A stretch of DNA of 64,000 nt from Macrophomina tecta (taxonomy: Eukaryota > Ascomycota > Dothideomycetes > Botryosphaeriales > Botryosphaeriaceae), in the NCBI GenBank assembly GCA_024180945.1, contig JAKSGN010000038.1, positions 1,860,001 through 1,924,000 on the forward strand, in the 5' to 3' direction. Below are positions 23,901-36,101 of the stretch, piece after piece. Every line of letters begins with the position of its first letter. Positions within the stretch are counted from its first letter, which is position 1. A program made the translations under genes and the position numbers. The notes under the pieces are model-generated. The model saw only the letters and a program-made list of their open reading frames with translations, did not search any database and was not told the DNA's origin.

Positions 23901-26745
23901 CCTGCGAGGATCAGCAGGCACGCGCAAGTCGCACCCCCCGGCAATCGCGCGTTGCTTTTTCGGTGCACTTCCCTACCATCTCCAGGGCTGGCGGGTGCAA
24001 CCGGCTTCCTGGGCCGAGCCTCTGCAACTACTGTGGGGCCAGCTGCGTGTTGCCTGGATGCTCATTGCTCCAACTGCCGGGCAGTCAAGCTCCCTTTCGC
24101 GTCCTTTCGGCCAAATTTGCGCTGTTTGTTGGTTCACACTGATAGCAGAGCAGTTCGGGCCGGTCCGTGGGGGGAACGAGAAGCAACGAGCAAAAGAACC
24201 GCAGTTGCCTGTGATGCACCACGCTTCTCTCCGTGCCTCTTCGTCTTGGTGTTGGCCCGGGATTACGAGGCGATAGGCGGTGCATCGGGGATATTTGGGA
24301 TGCGTGGACGACGAGAGTTTCCCCGTCGCTTTCGCTTCTGGCGCTTGGGCCCAAGCTGCTATTCAGGTACACGCACATGCGCGTTGCCGGAGAGGCCAAA
24401 GCTTGCTGCCACCTCTAATCCTGCACTCATCACTTTGTACATATGCCAAGACTTGGATGGGGAAGGTATGGGAAATGGGCTGACCTCCGCCCTCTCTGGC
24501 CGTCTCAACCATTGAGTTCACTGCATCCTCGACATCACTCGCCAGTTCAGCAAGCGACCCCCCGCTCACCGCCCTTGCCGACGCTCGAGACATCTCTTCG
24601 ATATTGTAAGCTTAGCACTTCGACAAAACAGCCGACGCCTTGACCGCCCGTTCACCCGCCCGACTCGCACTGTCAATATTGATGGACATTACGAGCAGCA
24701 GATCCTCTGCCTCGACGACACATGACCTCATCATGCTAGCTGCTTTCAGACCACCCGAAACCACCGGTCCGAGTCGGCTATGTGGCCTTTTGATGCTCGC
24801 CGTTTCATGTTGCGGCCCGTCTCACCTCGACCGATCGTCGACCCTCGTAACGGTGCATCAAATTGATAGTCTTAAGGGCGAGCGTCAGGCACGCTTTAGC
24901 GGCTTAACCTAATTTGAACAAGGCAGAAATCTACGATATTATGATGGTGAGGTGGGCGAGTCACCAACGTTGCCAGACTAGCATTGTGGTGCTCCCCCTT
25001 TTCACGACACCTGTTTATGGAGGAGGCATCGCCCCTCGGCCTGACCGACCTCGCCATACCAAGGTCGCCGGCATCGACCTTGCAGCTGTTCATTGGAGCC
25101 ATGGTCCAACCTGCGATAGTTATACGGCCAACAATCGTTATATAGGAACCGCAGCCGACAACTGTGTCGTAAGTGTATGGCGTTACTTTCTCATACCATC
25201 AAACTACGTCTCTTCTTGACTTAAACCACTCTCTATCAGCAGCAGAGCCTTTTTTTTTTTTTTTTTTTTTTTTTAAGACCGCAGAAATAATGCAATTTAG
25301 TACTCCAAACCTCATAAGTCATTCAAAAATGCTAAACACAAAGTGAAGAATTCCAGCTCTTCCTCTCCCCTGGCCCTCTAGCCCTCCATAACAACGCAGG
25401 AACATCACCTGAAATCGTATCACAGGGCTGGCCCACCACATGCTCTACTCTTCTCCAGCCTTCGCAGGACCGTCCACCATACGGGATACACCCCTTTCGC
25501 CCGACTCTCTCCTAAATCGACTCACCAATCCACCATCCACCTCACCACCCCTCACAAAAACCTCACTCCGCCCTTGCAAAGAGCATTCTCCGCCGCGCCG
25601 CGCCCGCCCCGCTCCCAAGCAACAGCCAAGCCAAGCCAACCCCGCCCTCCACCAAGAAAACAAAATGAACAGACGACCAAGAACCCAAGCCAGCCATGCA
25701 CACGGCACCAAGACAGGCCGTGCAGAGCTAAGTACAAACACATCCGGCAGCGATCATCCGGCGCGCACATGCTAATAGACCGGGCAAAGACAAGCCCGCT
25801 CGTAGTCAAATCCGACGACATGCCTCGCCACAACTGCTGGCAGTGCGAAAGACTCGAACCTGAATGATCGATCAGCCGCAGCTATGACCAGCGACACTCG
25901 AGGTGTCCCTCCGAAAGCAGCCGCTTCTCCGAGAAGGCGGAAGACTTTGGAACCAAGCGGTTTGAGGGAGGGAGGGGGGGCATGCCTATCTTGGCATGGG
26001 GGATCCGGGGGGGGGAGTTCGCTGTTGAGAGAGAGAGAAGCGCAAAAGTGTGGCAACTCACCATCTGCCCGTCTTCCGGACCCGCTTGCAGTGCGCGCAT
26101 ACACATATACATATCCGGCCGCGCCGTTCCAGCTATCGCATCGCGCAAGAAGCCATGCAGGTCAAAAGACGCAGCAGCGCCAGTCACCGTTCTTTCGAGA
26201 GCTGAGGCCCCATGTGCAGAAAGAGCGCCCTGCGTCACGCACCCTGTCAACCCGAAACCCCTCCAGTAATCGCACAAAAATAGTAGAGTTCGTACACGAC
26301 GCCCTAAAGCATGGGCGAATTAGCCTCGCAGCAAGCGGCGTCCTTACTGGTCGTAAACTGCGCACTGCATCATTTCAGATATAGACAGCATAGCACGCCT
26401 CGCACACCAGCACTCTCAGGGAAAGCCTTACGCTACAGTAATGAGATTCATTCATTCCCCATGCTATCTAGACCCCATTCTTCGTTCAATAGAAAGATGT
26501 TACCGGAATAAGCCATACTTACCCATAGAAGCCCAGCCTTGCTCTACATGCGATCAGCCTCGTAGAGACAGGATGGTCTTATCCGCACCGAATCCCCAGC
26601 CAAACAACCCACAACGCCCCGTTCCCCATGTGTCGTGCAAGAGAAAAAGAGGTCCCCCCTGTCCCCCTACCTTCAAACCATCCTCTCCCTGCCAATTAAG
26701 GTGTAACAGCAGAAAATTTCCCGCCAAGAAGAAAAATCAACACCA
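20953..26745. other. 5.8-kb gene-poor GC-rich stretch
   Basis: Divides the permease (whose promoter it must contain) from the 3' end of the Ies1 gene. From about 21.0 to 23.2 kb it is so GC-rich that overlapping open frames appear in all phases; their Arg/Pro/Ala-heavy translations resemble nothing. A T25 run lies at 25250-25274. I see no tRNA, transposon end or tandem array. Non-coding transcripts are possible but not visible. Confidence 0.4.
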
Positions 26746-29300
26746 TTATGCCCCACCCATCTCCTCATCATCCTCACTATCCCCCTCGTCCCCTCCGTCC
26801 GCCTCCACATCGCCCTCCTCAGCAAGGTCATCCTCTACCTCCATCTCATCGTCACCATGCATCGTCGGCACGACGCCACTCGCTCCATCTTCCTCGACGT
26901 CCTCCATCGGCACCGCACTGCTTTCCCTCCCCATATCCATGCCGATCACACTATCCAAATCCCCTCTCTCACTCGCATCTGCCACCGTGCTGCCCGCCAC
27001 GCTCGATGCTACGCCCGCCCTCTTCCTCCGACTGGCGCCAACGCCGCCTCGCCTGCCCTTTCCGGAGACGGATCCGGTCCCCGGCGCCGCGGAACCAGCG
27101 TCCTCGCCGACCCAGACGAGGTCGTGCTGGGCCGAGGGGGCGGCGGCGGCGGCAGCAGCAGCGGCAGCGGCTTCTTCCTTTTCGCGCTCGGCGCGGTCCT
27201 TGCGCTTCTTGATTGGCACGGCGTTGGGGTTGCCTTCCCAACGGTCAAGTCTACGGCCCGTTTGCCTGAAAACGCGCGCCCAGTGCGTCATTTCCTCGCC
27301 GTAGTCGTCCATCTCCAGTCGGCCGACGATGGGGGTCAAACCGGCGAGCCGCGTGGCCTCCAGAATGGGCTTGCGGACGGGGGAATGGTCGAGCACGCCG
27401 TTTTCGGCCGCCAATGCGGCTGCGGCATAAAACTCCTCCTCGCTGTCGTAGCCGTCTGGCATGAGCTTGAGACGCTTCCAGGCGCGTGAGAACGTGCCTT
27501 CGCGATTGCGGCGGCGCTCTGCTTCATGATGCTTGGTCCGAAGCTTACGATCCAGGATATAGTCGACCTGCTTCTTCCGATGTTGTTCAACGGCCATCTG
27601 ATGCGCAGTAGGCGGGCGCTTGCGGTTGACACTCGGGTCTGCGCCATTGAGAGGGAGGTAGAAGCCGTGTGGGCCATTAGCACCCAGTGCTACTGAAGGT
27701 GAGCCGGCGTCAAGATGTGCTTTAAATGGATGACGCGCGCTCCCACCTGCAGTGGAGGGAGTACCCTTTGTGCGCGGGCCCCAGTTGCCCCTACCCGGGC
27801 CCTTGGTTGGAGGAGGCTGTGGAGTTGCTGGTGAGTCGTCGTTCAGCAGATTATTGATTCTCATGTTCGGTGTTATCCTTGGCGGGTATCCGGTAACACT
27901 TGGTGGACTGGCTGAGCGTGTACGGTCGGTATCAGAGCCATAATCCGCCTGCAATGCCTTGAGTGGCGCCTTCGCGCGACCGCTCGATCTGAAAGAAGCC
28001 GGTGCTGGAGACTGGTGATCCCTGCCAGGCGTCAAGGAACCATCGTCAGATGCGACTGAGAAGACTGGGTTATTAGTGAATCCCTTCTTGATGCCACGCT
28101 TAGGTCCTGTCACCACAGGAGCCATATCTGTTGCTAGAATAGCTATTCTCTCCTTGCGCTTCTCTTCTCCAAATTGCTTTTCTTCTTCCGTGTCCACATT
28201 CTCCAATGCCGCTTCTTCCTCGGTGAGATGCTTGAACGGCGGTGTCTTAATGGGCATCCCGCCGGTGGCGTCACCCGCTGTTCCTGGTTGACCGGGGCCG
28301 AAGGGATTATTCAGCGCGTCATGCTCCGTAAAGTCGCTCTCCAGATACCACCACATCAGCCACAGAAAGGCTTTTGCGCGGCTCTCGGAGCTCAAAGCGC
28401 TCCGCATGACCAGGTCGAAGAAATCTCTCGGAGGAAAAAAGTGTAGCTCAGATATCTTGGGAGCGTATTGCGCGAGAACGAAAATGAGGTTGACGGGATT
28501 CGTCCGCGGTACGGGGGTATTCTTGATCTCTTCGATGGTGCTCGGCTGCTGAGTGTCTTCGGTGGCGCCCTTGAGGATGGATTTGAGGCGGGGCGCGTCC
28601 TGTAATTGCTTGTATGCGTTCGGATCTTGGTGTGCTTGGAGCGAGGGAATCGAGTGATACGTCCGCAGCTGAGCGCGCATTTCGGGGAAGACTGAGAGCC
28701 GTCAGCAGTGAGGCTAGGGCAGACACGCTCCAACTTACAGTTCAAGGTGGTGTTCATGCGGCCAACATTGACCAATAGACACACCATGGCCATGTTGATG
28801 GCTGCGGCGCGCTCCGTCAACAGCTTGTCCTTGAGAATCTTGCTGCACTTGCTGCTCTTGGCCATAGCATCAAGATATATATCGGCGAAGGTGTGGCCCG
28901 AGGTGCCATCGGACACCTTGTGAAAGACGCGGGTCTGGTCATCGAAGACGTGGCGCAGGAAGTCGTACTGGATGTCCTTGCGCCAGAGCGGCACGCCATC
29001 CTCCTTCTTTAGGTGACGGATCTTGTTGCCCGAGTACACCGACGAGACGCTGCCGTTGGCATTGCGGCGGGTGGTGGTGGTGGTGGCGGTATACATGGGC
29101 TGCTCGTCGGCGGGCTTGGACTTGGGGTCGTCGGTGGTGTCGTGGTCGTCCTGGGCGGGCTGGCCTTGTTCGGCCTTGATGGGCGTAGGCGCGTCAGGCA
29201 TGTCTTGGTTGGGCGGATCGGTAGCGAGGACGTGTCGAAGGCTGTTCCTGGGATCTGGCTCGTCGGACCGCGGTGCTGGAGTGGTGGGAGGTTGTGACAT
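26746..29300 (-). CDS. IES1: INO80 chromatin-remodelling complex subunit Ies1, 835 aa
   Basis: Nuclear subunit of the INO80 remodeller. Two exons, 29300-28739 and 28691-26746, joined through a 47-nt intron so that NVGRMNTTLN continues into FFPEMRAQLRTYHSIPSLQ; this block is the Ies1 signature. Upstream, residues ~75-190 carry RHLKKEDGVPLWRKDIQYDF and GHTFADIYLDAMAKSSKCSK, also conserved. Another conserved helical part is VNLIFVLAQYAPKISELHFF to FLWLMWWYLESDF. The C-terminal half is charged and low-complexity, with a basic cluster (HHEAERRRNREG), the motif ETFSRAWKRLK-like at RAWKRLKLMPDGYDSEEEF, an 12-13-residue alanine run, and an acidic tail. The Met at 29300 starts a Pro/Asp-rich disordered N-terminus. 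Confidence 0.9.
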
Positions 29301-30113
29301 GATGGGTTTCAGGTGCTGAGCTTCGCAGAGCTCCTTGGTTCGGTAAAGTTGCGATTTGAGGGTTGGAGGAGGAGGATCAGTGGTACAGATCACGGGACCA
29401 TGGTTCTGCGAACGCGGCGATGCGGATGAGGGCGCAACTTCGGCGCGCGACAATGCTGAGGGCTGGCGGCAGGGCGGGAGGACAGGAATGCAAGATTCGC
29501 GGAGCTCGACGACGCGGCTGGCAGCTGGAGGCACGCCTCAGCCAGACCGCGCCTGCCGGCCAAACAATCGGCCCGGCCCCAGCTCCCTCCATTCCCCTGG
29601 CCCACCGCCTTGCCCCATGCGGAGTAGCGCACAGATTATCGTGTTGAGAAAGCGAGCGGAATTACATATATTAGGAGTCTAAGCAGTCCTTTGGACATGT
29701 AGCTCCCCGTCTCTTCCAGATATCCAGGTCCGGGTGGCTGCTTCAATTCCTAAAGGAAATACTATGCTTCATAGGCGAAGTCCTCACCAGCAAGTGAAAG
29801 TGCAACTCCTTCTGAACTAACCTCCAGCGTCGTCACATAAGTGCATGCAACGGCTGTCACACCGCCAAGCCCGCAAATGCAGATGCTGCACTGAAATCGG
29901 GGTATATATGGCCTCCCACCTCTCAGCTTCCACTTACGGAAGGCCGATACAGGCGTCAAATCGTCAGATCATCTCTTGCCGTGCCCTTTTCCAGAATCAG
30001 ATCGTCACCAGAACGCCTCGTTCATGCACCTCATGTGTACTGAGTCACCCAATATCCAAACGCCGTGCCCTAAAAATGCAAAGGTGTCATCGGCAACTTT
30101 CAGCCTCTCTGGC
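29301..30113. other. Intergenic between Ies1 and HDAC genes
   Basis: About 810 bases: promoter of the Ies1 gene and terminator of the deacetylase gene, both transcribed leftwards. Nothing else seen. Confidence 0.5.
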
Positions 30114-32019
30114 CTACTCAGCCACTGGCGCGGGCGTTGCGCTCGGCGACTGAGCATCTGCCGTCTCCGCTGCCTCTGCGGTTCCAGCTGTCGTTGGAGC
30201 CTCTGTACCATCGTCCATTGCTGTGTCAGTGGCCTCCGTAGCGTCCTCGGCTGCTGACGTCTCCTCTCGCTCGGGGCTTCTCCGAAGTATCGCCGTATTG
30301 CCAGTGCCGGGCAATACCAACGAATCTTCTGCGTTGGACTGGTCCAGGATCACTGCTGAAGTTTCACTCGTATGTACCACGATGCTTCCCGAACGGCTAT
30401 TCTTCCGGCCCTCCGAATCTCCGTTGACTGCGAGCGGCTCAGGCTGGGCTGTCTCTTTGTTCTCTTCTTCCCCAGATTCACGGTCCTCCGTGTCAGCCAT
30501 CTCCTCGTCCAAGGCCTCAGCTTCTTGCGGGCGCGTTGCAAGATGCTCATCCTTCTCATCCTCAGCATCACTGTCGTAGAACTCGGCATCGTTTACGATC
30601 TGTCTGTCCCGTTCGAGCTCCGTCATGCGAAAATCCATATTCTCGTCAGCGTCCATGTCAGCTAGGATATCGTCATCCTCTTCTGTGCTGCCAAGTCCGT
30701 TGCGTGGAACGTCTTGCATCTGAACTGAGGGTGCGAACGGGAGCGTGCGCAGACGCTCAGCGATGGTTGACCGAATTTTCTCCAAGTATTCAGGGGTGTT
30801 GTCGTTCGATATGTTCGACTGGGGCACGTCCAGAAGATATTCAGGGCAGTAGTACTAAGTTTGTTTTTGTTTAGCTCTCCTTCCTTTAATTTCTTTACCT
30901 TTCCGTCCTTGAGCTCACCTCGTAATAATCGCTGAATGGCAGCACCTTGCCAACTGGCTGTCCGACGGCTTGCGCAGTCTCGTACGCCCATGTGCGAGCC
31001 ACATTCCGGATGCTGTAGCCGCCACCACCCAAGATCATAGTAGGTAGTCCAAAGCTCTTAACAAAGTTGACGCAGTTCGCATGTCCCTCCATAGAAAGGT
31101 TGAAACTTCCGAGACGATCTCCGGAAAGGCTGTCGGCGCCGCACTGCAACACAACAGCCTCAGGTCTAAAGCATTTCATAATGTCTGAAATGACTGCCTC
31201 GAAGATCCCGCGATACGCCTCGTCGGTAATGCCGTCTCGCAAGGGCACATTTACTGCATACTTCTTCCCCTTGCCAATTCCAATATCCATGAGGTGCCCC
31301 GTCCCCGGGTAAAACTCGCCAAACTTGTGGAACGAGCAAGTCATGACGCGGTCAGTCGTGTAGAAGGCTTCTTCAACACCGTCACCGTGGTGCACGTCAA
31401 TATCGATGTATAGCACTCGCTGATACACCCTTAGGAGCTCTAGACATGCTAGCACGATGTCTACGACAGTCAGCAGACCGGGTAGAGGAAGTGTGGAAAA
31501 AGCGCCTACCATTGACGTAACAAAAACCGCCCGCCTGGTTCTTCTTAGCATGGTGAAGACCACCGGCCCAATTCACTGCAATATCGCAGCGGCCGCGGTT
31601 GAGGCGTGCAGCTCCCTCCATGGATCCGCCTGCGCTGATGGAACAGTACTCAAATAGACCGTCGAAGACCGGGCAATCACCGCTAATGTCGTACTTCAGG
31701 GCTTCTTGCTGACAGGATCCCAAGGTATCGGGCGTAACACGCTGAAGGAACTCTATGTACTCGTCGGTATGGAATTGGGTCATCTCCAGCCCAGTCGCGG
31801 GCTTCGCGCGCTGCAGGGCGGGGTTAGCTCAAAGTGACCAAAGAGCCAAAGATAGCTGGCTGAACGCACATAGACCTCCATATGTTTGTACAGGCCATAC
31901 GTCATGACGAGATCGTGGGTCATTCGGATACGAAAGGGCTTCATGCAGTGTCCTGGCTCATAGTCGTAGCAACCTATGTCCGGGTCGTACATGTACGCCA
32001 CTCGAGTCTTGTTCGTCAT
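30114..32019 (-). CDS. RPD3: Class I (RPD3-type) histone deacetylase, 577 aa
   Basis: Zinc-dependent lysine deacetylase of co-repressor complexes. Four exons: 32019-31870, 31810-31510, 31460-30919 and 30854-30114 (578 codons). The catalytic domain covers about residues 5-370. Active-site residues are present: the His pair in AGGLHHAKK, zinc ligands in DIDVHHGDG and the Asp of [12 protein letters not shown], and the transition-state Tyr of [24 protein letters not shown] and [19 protein letters not shown] are typical of RPD3. Compared with the usual fungal RPD3, several near-invariant positions differ (GHCMKP for GHPMKP, CGADS for CGGDS). The C-terminal ~170 residues are acidic and Ser/Thr/Glu-rich, as in the extended RpdA proteins of filamentous fungi. 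Membership of class I is certain; whether this is the sole RPD3 orthologue or a diverged paralogue is open. Confidence 0.93.
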
Positions 32020-33268
32020 TTTTACAGGCTGTTAGAAGGTTTGAATGCAGGCTGCACTGTAAGCTGCGGGACGTGTTTGTGGATTAAGCGCAACAGCAAG
32101 TCGGGTCCGGAAGGGTGAGGTGGTGGTGCATAGAAATCGAGAGAAAAACAAGCAGGAGGGACTAGTCTTGTTGGAGGGCGTAAGTAGAAAACTCGGGGGA
32201 AATGCGGCGCAATGTGTCAGCAGCACAGGCAACAAGAAAATAGCTCCCTGGGCGCGCACCAGAGGAGGGAGAAGCGAGCTTGCGGAGTGAGAACTCAGGC
32301 TGAAGCGGCGGGCAAGGGCTTCGGGCAAGCATCGCTCGTTATGACGAACCCCCCGGCGCGCTGTCGGCCCGGACCATTCCTTGGTGTGCCTGAATCAGTC
32401 ACGCTGCGCGCAACCGATCAGAGCAAGGTTCCGCAGTAAAACCTTGAGCCCCTTCTTCAACCAGAACAGCTGTGCTTCACCTTCTACGTTTCATCGGAAG
32501 CTGCCAGCTTGGTGTTACAACCACCGACTAGTGTGTGATCGCCATAGGACGTAACTTGGCAGAACACCACGGATGATTGAGGGGCGTGTGAGAAGCTATC
32601 CATTCCCCGCCTTTATCTGCGTAAGCGGACTCCCAGGATTTTCAACGTATGGCTACATGCACGTTCTACGAGATTGCGATGTAGAACTCGGACGGTTTCG
32701 GGAATTCGATCTCGGTCTCCTACCGCTGCTGCATTATTTGGCACATCTCCCGAGCTCTGCAGGGCAATCAATGAATGTAAATTGAATGGAGCCGCGAGCA
32801 TCAGCAACTACGCGTATGGGGAGTTGAAGCTTTCTACCCATCGCCAGTGTTTTCTGGACGAATGCTTCCATCCACCCGCCCCAACACGTACTTATAGACG
32901 TATGCTCAGGTCTGCATGCTCCAGTATTGTGGCCGACAGTGGAGAGGCAGGCAGTGAGGAAATATGCTTCGTGTCGCCAAGTCTGACTCCATAAGCGAGC
33001 TACTAAGCCTAAGTGGGCAACCGTCTGGTAGCGAATGCAAAAAGGGAGGGGTCACCGGAAGGAGCCTAAGGTCTCCGAAACATTCACCGTATCAATTATT
33101 CTAGGTGGCAGTAGTGGTAACAGTCCTATTCTACCGCCTAAATCTTGTTGCCATCCACCTCGATATTTATACCAAGCAAAACGCCAAAAAGAATCCAATT
33201 AACCGGTTGGAGGGATATCACAATCGTAACCGCATCGTCATCTCCGGTCATCACTACCCTTTACTCTC
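32020..33268. other. Intergenic between HDAC and J-protein genes
   Basis: 1.25 kb containing the deacetylase promoter. No supportable gene or repeat. Confidence 0.5.
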
Positions 33269-34089
33269 TCAGGAGCTCACGGCGTGTGCAAACACCTTAC
33301 TCGCAAGGTCGCTCAGCATACGAGCTTTGTCGGCCTGCGGCAGCTCCTGGAAGACGGCATAAACACTCTTTCCCCTTGCATCCCGCACGGCGCCCAGCCT
33401 GTTGCCGGCTACCATCCCAGCAACGGCACCTGGGAAATTCGCCAGGATAAAGCCCAAAGCGCCGCCGCTCAAACCGCCGACAAGACTCCAGAACTTTCCG
33501 GTAGGCTGTGCATTCTCACCCTCCGCCATGCCCTCCTCACGCAACATCTCCTCAAAGACGCTGCCGAATTGTTCGTTACTGAAGCGCTCGCGTTCGTTGG
33601 CTGTCGAGGCCCCGCCGTTGTTGTCTGAGCTCGAGGCACCGCCGCCAAAGAAGGACGACCAAGGGAAACCACCAGACGACGTGCCCTGCTGGCCCTGAGG
33701 CCCAGGGATCTCTTCTTCGGTTTCGCTGTCATCGAAGCCGCCAGTGTAATTGTTGTAGGTGCGCGCAGCATCATATTCACGACGGCGAGCGGGGTCGCAA
33801 AGCGTGTAGTAGGCGTCGTTAATCTGCTGGAAGCGCTTGGTCCGAGAGGCGCGTTCAGGCGAGTCGGCAGGGACGCGGTCGGGGTGGTGCTTCAATGCAG
33901 CCTTCTTGTAGGCATCGCGGATCTGCTGCTGAGTCGCTTTGGGCGAGATATCGAGGATTTTGTCTAGGTTACCGGGTTAGGTGGGCTACAGGATATTATG
34001 TCATTCGAGTCTTACAGTAATCGGGAGCTTTCAAGCAGGTCAGCCTTGTGCCGAAGCGGAAGCGTGGAGAAATTAAGTTTACCAGACAT
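33269..34089 (-). CDS. J-domain (DnaJ) co-chaperone, 237 aa
   Basis: Stimulates the ATPase of an Hsp70 through its J-domain. The gene begins with two very small coding exons: 34089-34083 (7 nt), 34027-34016 (12 nt), then 33963-33269. The introns (55 and 52 nt) contain CTGAC and CTAAC branch sites. Joined, they give MSAPDYYKILDISPKATQQQ, a proper J-domain helix I; without splicing the frame stops after 25 codons. HPD is at residues 33-35 and the J-domain ends near 66 (INDAYYTLCDPARRREYD). The centre is Gly/Ser-rich with an SSFFGGG stretch. The C-terminus has a Gly/Ala-rich hydrophobic segment (SLVGGLSGGALGFILANFPG, GAVAGMVAG), then an amphipathic helix. No zinc-finger or GF region, so it is a class III J-protein. 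Its client is unknown. Confidence 0.9.
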
Positions 34090-35618
34090 CGTTGCAGGGG
34101 TGCAGCGAAAAGCTAGATGAGTTTAAAGCGCAGATGGGTCACCGGCGGCGGGTGATGCGAAGTGATTTGGGCTGAAGGAGCGGAAAGGCGATGAAACTGG
34201 GTTGCCTGGGCGTCGACTGGACACCTCTCTGCTCATGACGTAGCACTTCACCGCCACAAAGTGGCTCGGTCAGGGTCTCCGTCTTCACGTGCTCTTCCCA
34301 TTTCGAGTCCCGCACGCACGTCAGCCATATCAGGGCCGCCATTATTGCAGGCTCTGTGGAACGACGCATCAACCTCATTTCATCCTCATCAGCGTCAGTC
34401 TGGGGGAAATCACCAGTGCCAAGCCCGCGCAGCCTGCGTGACGCTGCGGAAATCGCCCGGCCATCCCTCCGTTCCACAGACGGCAGACTGATCCCCACAG
34501 ATGACGCTTCCGCCCACTCCCCGCTGGCGATGACTTGACGGTCGCCCCATCCGGAGGAGCAGCGTCCAGCCTGCAATGACCCGCCTCAGGATTTCCGCCA
34601 GCGCGGTCCAGAGTCCCAGCGCTGAGCACGAGCCCATCAGGATCAACCTCAGGTCCAGAATGCTTCGATGCTCAACCTTGCGGCCCAAAGTGGCAATGTT
34701 TATTGAAACAGTCCGGACAGCGATCCTAGCCTCTGGACGGCTGGCGCGGAAGCCGAGACACGGCATAAAAACGCGTGTTGGTGTTAGTCACTGCTGGAGG
34801 GCCCTCGGTGGGCTGAGCGAAGCCCAACCACAACAACAGCTCCACTGTCTTTTCGGGGTCGAGACCGGATGCGATGCGGGCAAAAAAAAAAAAAAAAAAA
34901 AAAGCCTTTTGATAGCTCGCGCGCATGCAGTCTGTCGTGCACGCAGAACAGCTGATCGACGATTTGTCTGGATCTCAGGAGCGACGCGATTGGCGTGCGG
35001 AACGCGTGGTGATCTGCCCTGCGAACCTTCACGACCTGCATAAGCTCAAGCCGCCTCCGCCCGCGCTGCCCTCCCACTGGTCGTCCCCCAGCCTCCAGCA
35101 ACTTGCGGTCAGCTCATGGTGCGCGGCCGAGCTGCGAAAAGGCCCCTCGCGGTCTCTGTCGTGCACAACCCTCCTTCACCACCGAGACCTGCTTCCCTAC
35201 CCCAGTCACCGGACGCGTTCCAGACTTGTCTGACCGGAAAAGCTGCACGTCGTCGATTTGGTGCGCCTGCTGGGCCCGAATGCACTGACAGCAGGAGCGT
35301 CCCCACTTGCCGCGCAGAAATCTGTGCGTCCCGTTCGGTCCGTCTCCATCACTCACAGCAACTCCAAAGCCCTACAAGAGCGCCAACTTGCTCCGAGCGC
35401 ACACTGGTGTCCGCGCACATCCTTCTCGTATAGGTATTGTTTGCTCTCTCGCCCTGATTTCCCTGATGATTGTCTCACGCCCTCGTGGAATCGTCCGCAA
35501 GCATCCACACCGCCACAACGACTACCTGCACGTCCCGCTAAGCCGCCACTCCCCCAGTGACGTGCGCTCAGCCTCCTCAACCCTCTACCACTATCCGGCC
35601 AGGCATCGCGCTTCGACA
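34090..35618. other. Intergenic, divergent promoters; A22 run
   Basis: 1.5 kb between the J-protein (-) and the Gly/Ser/Tyr-rich protein (+). It contains an A22 run at 34882-34903. Overlapping short frames have no supportable content. Confidence 0.45.
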
Positions 35619-36101
35619 ATGGGTTGGTTCGGCCCGTCGCGCTCGCCCTACAGCTCCTCTGGCGGCTACTACTCAAAGCCGACCTGGGGACGCGCCGCCA
35701 GTACCTATTCGTCGCATTCGCACTCCTCGTACTACAAGCGCCGCCCACGCGACGGCTACATCAATCGCCTGCTCTACAAGATCAAGCAGCTGTTGCGCGA
35801 GCTCTACGTCTATGCGCGCCGCCATCCCGTCAAGTTGTTCTTCATGGTCGTCATGCCCCTGTTGAGCAGCGGCGCTCTGCACGGCATTCTGAGGCAATTT
35901 GGCATCAGCTTGCCGCGCGCGCTGAACAGCGCACTTGGGGGTGGCGGTCTTGGTGGGAGTTACAGCAGCTACGGCGCCAGGAGCTATTCCGGCGGATATT
36001 ATGGCAGCTCGGGCTACGGCAACGACTACGGAAGAAGAAGCGAGGGCTTGAACCTCGGCAGCTTAATGAGTCTCGCGAGCCTGGCCAAACACTTCATCTG
36101 A
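35619..36101 (+). CDS. Small Gly/Ser/Tyr-rich membrane protein, 160 aa
   Basis: I cannot name the family. Translation from the Met at 35619 (context GACAATGGG) starts MGWFGPSRSPYSSSGG. A Ser/Tyr/Gly-rich N-terminus is followed by a strongly basic helix (NRLLYKIKQLLRELYVYARR), then one membrane segment (VKLFFMVVMPLLSSGALHGIL), then a Gly/Ser/Tyr-rich part with repeated SY/GY dipeptides (SYSSYGARSYSGGYYGSSGY), and an aliphatic end (LGSLMSLASLAKHFI). The frame is open further upstream, but that part lacks this composition. Codon usage and the amphipathic design suggest a true protein, perhaps a conserved fungal membrane protein; the function is unknown. Confidence 0.7.
   Translation: MGWFGPSRSPYSSSGGYYSKPTWGRAASTYSSHSHSSYYKRRPRDGYINRLLYKIKQLLRELYVYARRHPVKLFFMVVMPLLSSGALHGILRQFGISLPRALNSALGGGGLGGSYSSYGARSYSGGYYGSSGYGNDYGRRSEGLNLGSLMSLASLAKHFI

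Noticed and set aside
25770..25870. Possible tRNA B-box (GGTTCGAGTC on the minus strand)
   Set aside because: The T-arm does not pair and no acceptor or anticodon arm can be folded around it.
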